Shown: piece after piece, positions 1 through 5,490 of the stretch | How the letters are laid out: each line of letters opens with the position of its first letter | Position numbering within the stretch: the first letter of the stretch is position 1 | Assembly: GCA_028866155.1 (NCBI GenBank) | Contig: JAGWIT010000029.1 | Span: 1 to 11,711, forward strand | Source: Patescibacteria group bacterium | GTDB lineage: Bacteria; Patescibacteriota; Minisyncoccia; Phycocordibacterales; SBAW01 | Direction: 5' to 3' | DNA: 11,711 bases | The notes under the pieces: model-generated | The model's database searches: none | What the model saw: the letters and a program-made list of their open reading frames with translations, nothing else | What the model was told of the DNA's origin: nothing | Translations under genes and position numbers: made by a program

Positions 1-846
1 AATCGCACCTGTCACAAACGCGATCGATTTAGGCAGAAATTTGAGCGCACGCAGCACGCTTTCGGCCACGACTGACATGCTGTAGCCGGATAGAATAACA
101 ATATGGACGAGACCCGCCGCGACGAACATCGCCGTGAGGTCGGCTGATAATCCGCGGCGCTGCCCCAGCAAAATTCCTTCAAGCAGTGATACTTCGGGCT
201 CGGGTAGTGCGCGCTCAAGCGATACGTCGAAGGCGTGTTTAAGATTGTAGAGCGCGCCGAGAGTAGAAAACCCCGCTGGCTGGCTTTGCAAGACGGTTGC
301 TTTTTGAAGCAGCATCGACACTCCCTGCACGCGCAAGTAACCCGGATAGTCGAACAGGTTGCCGTTGCCGCCCATGAACGCCTGCGGCGCTTGCATCACG
401 CCGCTCACTTCGACGACTTGCCCATACGCGAGCGCGGTATGCGCCGCGAAGACCGCCTGCACGGTGCCCTGCGCTTGCGCCCCATTGACTGAAACAACAT
501 CGATATTGGCGCGCACCGACGTGTCGCGCACGTCGGGGTCGTTAGCGACCGTGCCAGTGAGCATCGCCGTTTCATTGGCATACCGAACGAGCGAGCGAGC
601 CGCTTCACTTTCGCGAAACGCATCGGTGCGCACTAACCCAAGCGCCAGCGCTGCCAACCCCGCGGCAACAAGCAGTAACACAGGTTTGCGAAACAGCATC
701 GCGACCAGCAAGATGAGTGCGGTCAAAAAAAGTAATGCTCCGGCATACAGCAGAGAAATAGTAAAAAACAGAGCAAGAGCAATCCCCGCGCAGACGCCAA
801 GCGTGAGCGTATACAAAAAAGCGCCGCCAGAAGACATAAAAGACAT
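1..846 (-). CDS. comEC: ComEC/Rec2-family DNA-uptake channel, N-terminal part (runs off the left edge)
   Basis: The reading frame is open from the ATG at 846 to base 1 and gives 282 residues with no stop, so the C-terminal part lies outside the window. ComEC forms the inner-membrane channel that passes single-stranded DNA into the cytoplasm. Visible parts: hydrophobic segments at about residues 8-30, 32-53 and 55-71; a soluble OB-like domain at about 95-185 (LTGTV near 96, then the family signature FDYPGYLRVQGV at 165-176); and the start of the competence membrane core, with LLEGILLGQRRGL at 221-233 and HIVILSGYS at 248-256. In most ComEC proteins that last motif reads SGLH; LSGY is, from memory, the CPR form. 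A second ATG at 837 is possible. rnhA ends 25 nt upstream on the same strand. A TAAACT box lies 7 nt before the ATG, and I see no Shine-Dalgarno site. Family assignment is firm; actual DNA uptake is inferred. Confidence 0.9.
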   Translation of the reverse strand, partial: MSFMSSGGAFLYTLTLGVCAGIALALFFTISLLYAGALLFLTALILLVAMLFRKPVLLLVAAGLAALALGLVRTDAFRESEAARSLVRYANETAMLTGTVANDPDVRDTSVRANIDVVSVNGAQAQGTVQAVFAAHTALAYGQVVEVSGVMQAPQAFMGGNGNLFDYPGYLRVQGVSMLLQKATVLQSQPAGFSTLGALYNLKHAFDVSLERALPEPEVSLLEGILLGQRRGLSADLTAMFVAAGLVHIVILSGYSMSVVAESVLRALKFLPKSIAFVTGAI

Positions 847-871
847 CGGTGCGAGTTTAGAGCCACTCTTC

Positions 872-1303
872 TTATTTGTCTATCTGCGCTTTATCTATCG
901 CGTCGTTGACCAGCTTGTCGGCGCGGCCGTTTTTTTCGCGCCGCACGTGGGTAAAGGTGATATTGGGGAAGTCCTCCATGCGCATCTGTGCCACCATGGC
1001 GAATTTTTCTTTGAGCGTGGGCTCCTTCACTTTATAGAGCCCCTGCATTTGCCGCACGACGAGCTCGCTGTCCATCATCACCTCAAATGGCAGCTCAAGC
1101 GTGCGCTCTCCCAGCAATACTTTTGCTTCGCCCAAAGCGCGGATGAGCGCGTGATACTCGGCAACGTTGTTGGTCGCCTCACCGATGTATTCGGATATTT
1201 CTTTGATCACTTTTCCTGTCTCATTCTCAATAACAACCCCAATCCCCGCCGGTCCCGGGTTCCCTCGCGCTCCTCCATCGGTGTGGATGATTATTTTTTC
1301 CAT
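872..1303 (-). CDS. rnhA: Ribonuclease HI
   Basis: This 143-residue protein is predicted to cut the RNA strand of RNA-DNA hybrids (R-loops, primers). All four acidic catalytic residues of the family are visible: D9 in HTDGGARGNPG, E49 in NNVAEYHAL, D78 in MMDSE and D129 in GRADKLVNDAID. The length is normal for a bacterial RNase HI without an added domain. An in-frame ATG at 1324 would add seven residues (MCVILQA), but it lies upstream of a TATACT box at 1311-1316, which sits 7 nt before the ATG at 1303. Alignment to the family and this putative leaderless promoter both favour 1303. No Shine-Dalgarno site is seen. comEC follows after 25 nt, so the two may be cotranscribed. recJ is upstream across a 174-bp gap with two palindromes. 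Confidence 0.93.
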   Translation of the reverse strand: MEKIIIHTDGGARGNPGPAGIGVVIENETGKVIKEISEYIGEATNNVAEYHALIRALGEAKVLLGERTLELPFEVMMDSELVVRQMQGLYKVKEPTLKEKFAMVAQMRMEDFPNITFTHVRREKNGRADKLVNDAIDKAQIDK

Positions 1304-1310
1304 TGCTTGC

Positions 1311-1316
1311 AGTATA
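1311..1316 (-). promoter_or_regulatory. Putative -10 box (TATACT) of rnhA
   Basis: TATACT lies on the minus strand 7 nt before the rnhA ATG at 1303. With normal -10 geometry, transcription would start at or next to the A of the start codon and yield a leaderless mRNA. No convincing -35 box was found. The same arrangement recurs at six other genes in this window. Confidence 0.5.
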
Positions 1317-1422
1317 ACGCACAAGTAGTATTGCGCGATAAGAAAGTTCCAACTGTATGCAAAATATCGCGAACCGAGAAACTATTTTTTGATTCATTTG
1401 ACATATGAAACCCCCTATTACC

Positions 1423-1450
1423 TCACTACTACAATATATCGTAGTAGTGA
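1423..1450. repeat. 10-bp perfect inverted repeat
   Basis: TCACTACTAC at 1423-1432 pairs with GTAGTAGTGA at 1441-1450 around an 8-nt AT-rich loop. It overlaps by four bases the next palindrome (1447-1468), so the two stems cannot both be fully formed. It could be an operator, an RNA structure downstream of recJ, or a processing signal. Its role is unknown. Confidence 0.85.
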
Positions 1451-1468
1451 CTTGATATATCAAGTCAC
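1447..1468. repeat. 22-bp perfect palindrome
   Basis: The half-site GTGACTTGATA is followed directly by its reverse complement TATCAAGTCAC, with no spacer. A spacerless 22-bp dyad suits a dimeric DNA-binding protein better than an RNA hairpin, which needs a loop. It starts 10 bp downstream of the recJ stop codon. No regulator gene is visible nearby. Confidence 0.85.
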
Positions 1469-1477
1469 CTCATGAAA

Positions 1478-3208
1478 CTAAATCATATCAACCACGCGGA
1501 TGCGAGGTTGGCCTTTCCAATCATTCTCAACATGGCCGACTATGTCGGCTTTCATTCCCTTTTCAATTTTTTTATTGAACGAATCTACCGTCGAAAAAAA
1601 CGCTATCCCGCCGACGCCGAGCGGCGTGGAGTTGTTCGTTAATGAAAGTTCGAGATGATCCTGTGTTTTGCCGAACGTGCGCACGTTGCTTACCGAGGTA
1701 TTAGGGAACACGAATAACGGCTTTTCATTGCCGGTGCCGAAGGGTGCAAGACGATCCAAGCCACGCTTGGCATGCGCAATCTCTGCCAAATCAAGTTCGC
1801 GGTCGATCACAATTTCTTTTATTACCGCTTTTGATGTGACCGCTGCATAGGCGGCAGTGAGCCGCGGCGCCAACTCGTGCACGCGCTCCTCGGCAAGAGA
1901 GAAGCCGCCCGACGCGTGATGTCCACCAAAGTGGTCGAAAATATCGCTGGTCGCACCCATTAATTCGACGACATTTAAGACGCCATCGGAGCGCACCGAA
2001 CCGCGGATCACCTCGCCTCCCTCCCTGCCCCACAAAAACACGGGCTTGCCGTGCGCGCCCACGAGCGAGTTGGCAACGAGGCCCAAGATCCCCGGCCTCC
2101 AGTTGGGATTGCCCATGACAATCAATGGGCTTTTGGTGAGATCAGTGCTTGCCAGGCGCTTGTTCACTTCTTTGACGGTCGCAGCAACGATGCCTTTGCG
2201 CTCGTCATTTATTTTGTTAAGCATGCGCGCGAGATCTTCTGCTTCTTGCGCTTCAGTCGCGGCCAGGAGGCGCGCGGCGATGTGCGGCGAGTCCATCCTT
2301 GAGGCGGCATTGATACGCGGCGAGACCATAAAGCCTATGTCATCCTCGGTGACCATGTGCGGCTTGATACGCAAAAGCCTCAGCAACGCGGCGAGTCCCG
2401 GCCGGCGCGCCTTGCCAACCACGCGCAAGCCGAAACGCGCGAGCATGCGATTTTCTCCTACCAGAGGAACCATATCCGAGAGCGTGGCAATGCCGACCAA
2501 ATCCAAAAACCATTTTTCTTTACCCTGAGCGTAGTCGAAGGAGTTGTCCGAGGCTCGAAGTTTAATCAACATCGCCTGCACCAGCTTCCACGCAACGCCC
2601 GCGCCACAGAGTCCGTCGAACGGATATTTTGAGTCTGGCCTCTTGGGATTTATTAAGGCAAGCGCCGGAGGAAGTTGCTTGACGAGAATACCGACGCCGC
2701 TTGTGGCGGAGAGTGAGCGGGAGGCAACTTCCTCCGGCGCCACCAAATGGTGGTCCGTCACTATCACATCAATGTTTTTTGTTTTGGCGTGCGCGATACC
2801 CGTGTGCTCGGTCGTGCCGAGATCGACCGTGACAATAAGTTTGATGTTTTGTGCTGCGAGCTCGTCGATGCCCTCCGCATTTAATCCGTATCCTTCTTTA
2901 TGGCGATGCGGGATGTAGTGCGTCACCTCAATGCCGATTGAGCGAAAGAACTCCGCGAGCATGACGCCGCCGGGGATGCCGTCGCAGTCATAGTCGCTCC
3001 ACACGGCAATGCGTTCATTATGTTTTGCCGCAAAGAGCAGCCGCTCAACTGCTTTGCCCATGTCGGGCAATAAGAACGGATCGTGCGAGTCGCGCACAAA
3101 GTCGGGCTCTAAGAAAGTAGAGTTTTCAGTTGGAGAAATGCCGCGAGCTGCAAGTAGGTCGAGCAGAAGTTCGTCATGCGCCCGCTCTCGCAATCGGTAC
3201 GATTTCAT
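1478..3208 (-). CDS. recJ: Single-stranded-DNA-specific exonuclease RecJ, with two in-frame repeat-derived insertions
   Basis: RecJ degrades single-stranded DNA 5' to 3' in recombination and repair. The protein has 576 residues from the ATG at 3208; a TTG at 3211 is an alternative start. DHH-domain motifs are complete: SDYDCDG near residue 72-78, VTVDLG near 127, the name-giving VTDHH near 150-154, and a later LSDMVPLVGENR segment near 243-254. PRINAASRM lies near 297-305. The DHHA1 domain is marked by WRPGILGLVA near 370 and FGGHHASGGF near 427-436. Two segments look like insertions: about 18 residues after DHHLVAPEE, flanked by a perfect inverted repeat at DNA level, and SFDYAQG near 223-229, which matches a widespread short genomic repeat as I recall it. 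The start lies 8 nt after a TATACT box shared with the divergent HIT gene. Confidence 0.95.
   Translation of the reverse strand: MKSYRLRERAHDELLLDLLAARGISPTENSTFLEPDFVRDSHDPFLLPDMGKAVERLLFAAKHNERIAVWSDYDCDGIPGGVMLAEFFRSIGIEVTHYIPHRHKEGYGLNAEGIDELAAQNIKLIVTVDLGTTEHTGIAHAKTKNIDVIVTDHHLVAPEEVASRSLSATSGVGILVKQLPPALALINPKRPDSKYPFDGLCGAGVAWKLVQAMLIKLRASDNSFDYAQGKEKWFLDLVGIATLSDMVPLVGENRMLARFGLRVVGKARRPGLAALLRLLRIKPHMVTEDDIGFMVSPRINAASRMDSPHIAARLLAATEAQEAEDLARMLNKINDERKGIVAATVKEVNKRLASTDLTKSPLIVMGNPNWRPGILGLVANSLVGAHGKPVFLWGREGGEVIRGSVRSDGVLNVVELMGATSDIFDHFGGHHASGGFSLAEERVHELAPRLTAAYAAVTSKAVIKEIVIDRELDLAEIAHAKRGLDRLAPFGTGNEKPLFVFPNTSVSNVRTFGKTQDHLELSLTNNSTPLGVGGIAFFSTVDSFNKKIEKGMKADIVGHVENDWKGQPRIRVVDMI
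2522..2543 (-). repeat. Short dispersed repeat inside recJ, encoding SFDYAQG
   Basis: On the minus strand the core reads CTTCGACTACGCTCAGGG. I recall this motif as a very common short repeat in many environmental and CPR genomes, usually intergenic or, when coding, read as F-D-Y/F-A-Q-G. Here it is in frame in recJ, between the helix ending KLR and the LDLVGIATLSD segment, a place where family length varies. Copy number in this genome cannot be judged from the window. Confidence 0.5.
2662..2740. repeat. 79-bp element with perfect 17-bp inverted ends inside recJ
   Basis: GCGCCGGAGGAAGTTGC at 2662-2678 is matched exactly by its reverse complement at 2724-2740, with 45 bp between. The interior holds a smaller GC hairpin (CCGC, TTGT, GCGG type). 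Translated in the recJ frame it gives APEEVASRSLSATSGVGILVKQLPPAL, split here by the insert VASRSLSATSGVGILVKQ. Normal RecJ proteins go almost directly from DHH to a PPALAIVNP-like segment, so removing the 18 codons restores a typical APEELPPALALINP reading. The gene stays open. Confidence 0.75.
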
Positions 3209-3216
3209 CAAAATTT

Positions 3217-3224
3217 AGTATACT
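3217..3224. promoter_or_regulatory. Shared palindromic -10 box (AGTATACT) of recJ and the HIT gene
   Basis: AGTATACT is its own reverse complement, so both strands carry TATACT: plus strand at 3219-3224, 6 nt before the HIT ATG at 3231; minus strand at 3222-3217, 8 nt before the recJ ATG at 3208. Only 22 bp separate the two start codons, which leaves no room for untranslated leaders of ordinary length. Confidence 0.55.
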
Positions 3225-3230
3225 GCATGA

Positions 3231-3590
3231 ATGGAGAGTTGCATTTTTTGCAAAATAGTGCGCGGCGAAATCCCGTGCCACAAGGTATACGAAGACGATA
3301 CATATTTTGCTTTTCTCGACATACATCCTAAAGCGCCTGGACACACGCAAGTGATACCAAAAAATCATATCCGCTGGGTGTGGGATGTGCCCAATGTCGG
3401 CGAGTACTTTGAAGTCGCCGCCAAACTCGCGCACGCCCAGCGCAAAGCATTTAACACCGACTGGATACTTTCGCGCATTGTCGGAGACGAAGTCCAGCAT
3501 GCGCATATCTGGATATATCCTAGTACCGAGACAGAAACTGAACTGATGAAATTCGACCAAAATGCTGAAAAAATCCGTTTAGCGCTTTAG
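3231..3590 (+). CDS. HIT-family (histidine triad) nucleotide-binding protein
   Basis: This 119-residue protein belongs to the HIT superfamily of small nucleotide hydrolases/transferases, such as purine phosphoramidases. The N-terminal CIFCKIVRGEIP carries the usual CxxC (C4, C7) that helps bind zinc in Hint-type members. LDIHPKAPGHTQVIPKNH matches the core strand region, and the active-site motif near residues 90-97 reads HAHIWIYP. The canonical motif is HxHxH; the first two histidines, including the usual nucleophile (the middle one), are kept, and the third is Trp. From memory this HAHIW form and the WVWDVPN segment typify a CPR subgroup. The substrate is unknown. The start is fixed by the leaderless promoter and family alignment. 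The last 12 bp overlap the 3' end of convergent pgk. Confidence 0.88.
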   Translation: MESCIFCKIVRGEIPCHKVYEDDTYFAFLDIHPKAPGHTQVIPKNHIRWVWDVPNVGEYFEVAAKLAHAQRKAFNTDWILSRIVGDEVQHAHIWIYPSTETETELMKFDQNAEKIRLAL

Positions 3591-4673
3591 CGCTTCTATC
3601 CCCGGCAGGGAACCTTCAGCTAAAAATTCGAGCATCGCCCCGCCGCCGGTCGAGAGAAATATTTTTTCGGTATCGAATGTAAATTTTGAAAGCGCGGCGA
3701 GCGTGTCTCCCCCGCCCACGACCGCGTGCGCTTCAGAGCCGGCGAGCGCCTCGGCAAGCGCATCAGTAGCATCGACATATCCTTCTTCGTACACGCCCAA
3801 CGGACCGTTCCATACCACAAACTGCGCCCGTGCCACGCGCGCGGCCCACGCCGCCGCGGTCACCGGCCCCACATCCACTATACGCTCCGCCGCGCGCGTG
3901 TCGCTGACGACCGCCGAACGGCCCGTATGTGTCTTGCTATCCATGAGCGCCACATCGGTGGGCGCGAGGACGTTGTCATTACCGGCGATCTCTTCGGGTA
4001 CGGGGGTGTTTGAGACGAGCGAGCTGCCGACTGGCAATCCGCGGGTCTTGAGCAGATCATTCGCCAACGCTCCGCCGATGAGCACCGTGTCATATAGGGA
4101 GGCCAATTTTTTGAGGAGCGGCACTTTTGTCTCAAATTTAGCGCCGCCGATTATGGCAATCGCCGGATGTTGGGGCGTCAAAGCCTGCAACGATTTCTCA
4201 ATCTCCTTCTCCATCAAAAGCCCGGCATATGACGGCAGGAGTTTGGGCACGCCGACGATAGAAGCATGCGCGCGGTGCGAGTCGGCAAACGCGTCGTTGA
4301 CGAACACGTCTCCCAGCGATGCGAGTTCTTGGGCAAATGCCGAGTCGTTATCTTCTTCGCCTGCGTTAAAGCGCAAATTCTCGTGCATCTCAATAATTGT
4401 GGTATCAATGAGCGTCTGCAAATGCGCAAAAACAGGCGCAACGCGAAGTGACTCAACCACCTTGCCTCCCGGGCGTCCAAGATGTGAAAGTAAAATTATT
4501 TTCGCGGCTTTTTTCTCGAGCAAGAGTTGGATGGTCGGCAAAGCGGCGCGGATCCGCGAGTCGTCCGCTACTGCGGCTTGCCCCGCGCTATAGTCGAGGG
4601 GGACATTAAAATCTACGCGCAAAAGCACGCGCCTCCCCTCAACCACTGCATCGCGAACGCTTTTTACCTGCAT
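3579..4673 (-). CDS. pgk: Phosphoglycerate kinase (shortened)
   Basis: It catalyses 1,3-bisphosphoglycerate + ADP to 3-phosphoglycerate + ATP in glycolysis. Motifs in order: LLRVDFNVPL (residues 17-26, with D21 and N23), SHLGRPGGK (63-71), ENLRFNAGEE (98-107), VNDAFADSHRAHAS (125-138), GGAKFETKV (176-184), WNGPLGVYE (288-296), GGGDTLAAL (320-328) and STGGGAMLEFL (341-351). The 364 residues are fewer than the usual 390-400. Most of the loss lies between residues 80 and 98, where family members carry an extra stretch of roughly 25 residues before LLLENLRF. The ADP- and phosphoglycerate-binding motifs look intact, so it is probably active. The start is 25 nt after the tpiA stop, so the two are likely cotranscribed. 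There is no Shine-Dalgarno site. Confidence 0.95.
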   Translation of the reverse strand: MQVKSVRDAVVEGRRVLLRVDFNVPLDYSAGQAAVADDSRIRAALPTIQLLLEKKAAKIILLSHLGRPGGKVVESLRVAPVFAHLQTLIDTTIIEMHENLRFNAGEEDNDSAFAQELASLGDVFVNDAFADSHRAHASIVGVPKLLPSYAGLLMEKEIEKSLQALTPQHPAIAIIGGAKFETKVPLLKKLASLYDTVLIGGALANDLLKTRGLPVGSSLVSNTPVPEEIAGNDNVLAPTDVALMDSKTHTGRSAVVSDTRAAERIVDVGPVTAAAWAARVARAQFVVWNGPLGVYEEGYVDATDALAEALAGSEAHAVVGGGDTLAALSKFTFDTEKIFLSTGGGAMLEFLAEGSLPGIEALKR

Positions 4674-4698
4674 GTAAATTTTTTATTTAGCCTGAGTT

Positions 4699-5457
4699 CT
4701 ATCGAATGGCTTTTAAAATATCAAGAAACTGATCAATCTCGGCGCTCGCGTGACCTACCAAAAATCCGTTGATGTCTCCCTCGGCCATGAGCGAATGAGC
4801 GTTGCCGGGCTCGACCGAGCCCCCGTAGAGTATCGGCACCTTAAGCGCCGCGACGCGGTCGAATTGCTCGGCCAGAGTCTTTTTGATGAAGATGCTCATC
4901 TCGCGCAGGTCGGAACCTTTCATCGCTTCGGCGGATGTCTTCCCTATCGCCCACACCGGCTCATATGCGACGATTATTTTCGACACCGCTTTGTGCGGCA
5001 AATTTTTGAGAACCGCGAGCTGGGATTCTATCAGCGAAAAGTGCGAACCCGCGACATCGCGCTCCTTTTCTCCGACGCAGAGAATTGCGCTGAGCCCGCC
5101 GAGCAGCGCCCGCTCAAGCTGCGCATGGACGGCGGCGTCGGTCTCATTCTGCGCCCGGCGCTCGGAGTGCCCGACGATAACGAACGAAACGCCGGCGTGC
5201 TTGAGCATGGCGGCCGAGACGTCGCCGGTGTGCGGCGCGTCCTCGAACTCGGATATGGTCTGCGCGCCGAGCCTTATCACCGAACCTTTGAGTTTTTCTG
5301 CAACGACCGCCAAAAGCGGGAACGCGGGCGCCAGCACGACATCCACTCCTTTATATAGGCGCGACTTCTTGCGCAAGGCTGTTGCAAACCGCCGGGCCGA
5401 CTCGGGCGAGTCGATGTACATCTTCCAGTTGGCTACAACGAGGCGGCGCTTATTCAT
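4699..5457 (-). CDS. tpiA: Triosephosphate isomerase
   Basis: It interconverts dihydroxyacetone phosphate and glyceraldehyde-3-phosphate. This 252-residue TIM barrel has normal length. Active-site residues are present: N10 and K12 in ANWKMY, H97 in GHSERR, and E166 in YEPVWAIG, which opens the mobile loop 6. YGGSV at 211-215 helps bind phosphate. The last phosphate-binding motif reads FLVGHAS rather than the usual FLVGGAS. The gene lies 33 nt downstream of the PilB-like gene and 25 nt upstream of pgk, all on the minus strand. A TATATT box at 5482-5477 could start a transcript about 13 nt before the ATG, with GTGAG as a weak ribosome site, so it may have its own promoter. Confidence 0.95.
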   Translation of the reverse strand: MNKRRLVVANWKMYIDSPESARRFATALRKKSRLYKGVDVVLAPAFPLLAVVAEKLKGSVIRLGAQTISEFEDAPHTGDVSAAMLKHAGVSFVIVGHSERRAQNETDAAVHAQLERALLGGLSAILCVGEKERDVAGSHFSLIESQLAVLKNLPHKAVSKIIVAYEPVWAIGKTSAEAMKGSDLREMSIFIKKTLAEQFDRVAALKVPILYGGSVEPGNAHSLMAEGDINGFLVGHASAEIDQFLDILKAIR

Positions 5458-5476
5458 ATAAAAATCTCACAGCTTG

Positions 5477-5482
5477 AATATA
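5477..5482 (-). promoter_or_regulatory. Possible -10 box (TATATT) of tpiA
   Basis: TATATT on the minus strand lies 19 nt before the tpiA ATG, in the 33-bp gap after the PilB-like gene. It predicts a leader of about 13 nt. No -35 box was recognised, and the tpiA-pgk pair could instead be read through from upstream. Confidence 0.3.
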
Positions 5483-5490
5483 CCACCCCC

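Larger units (their letters stand above)
1304..1477. other. Intergenic region between recJ and rnhA
   Basis: These 174 bp lie downstream of recJ and upstream of rnhA. They contain two abutting perfect palindromes (1423-1450 and 1447-1468), the rnhA -10 box, and a 37-codon minus-strand ORF (1404 to 1291) with an AGGGGG stretch 6 nt before its ATG. That ORF runs into the rnhA start and has no recognised similarity, so it is not called as a gene. Neither palindrome is followed by a T-run on either strand, so they are poor intrinsic terminators. Confidence 0.6.

Noticed and set aside
359..1408. 349-codon plus-strand ORF antisense to comEC and rnhA
   Set aside because: It covers two well-supported minus-strand genes, and its residues are Ala/Ser/Thr/Arg-rich as expected from the reverse frame of GC-rich coding DNA. 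It shows no domain and no start signal.
1398..1435. Plus-strand promoter TTGACA (1398) with TACAAT (1430)
   Set aside because: The spacer is 26 bp, too long for sigma70, and no plus-strand gene follows.
1423..1468. Palindromes after recJ as intrinsic terminators
   Set aside because: No T-run follows on either strand, and the 22-bp dyad has no loop.
3703..4593. 296-codon plus-strand ORF antisense to pgk
   Set aside because: Low-complexity Ser/Ala/Thr composition, entirely inside a clear pgk gene on the other strand.
4750..5461. Two long plus-strand ORFs (202 and 192 codons) antisense to tpiA
   Set aside because: tpiA is unmistakable on the minus strand; these are reverse-frame shadows without start signals.
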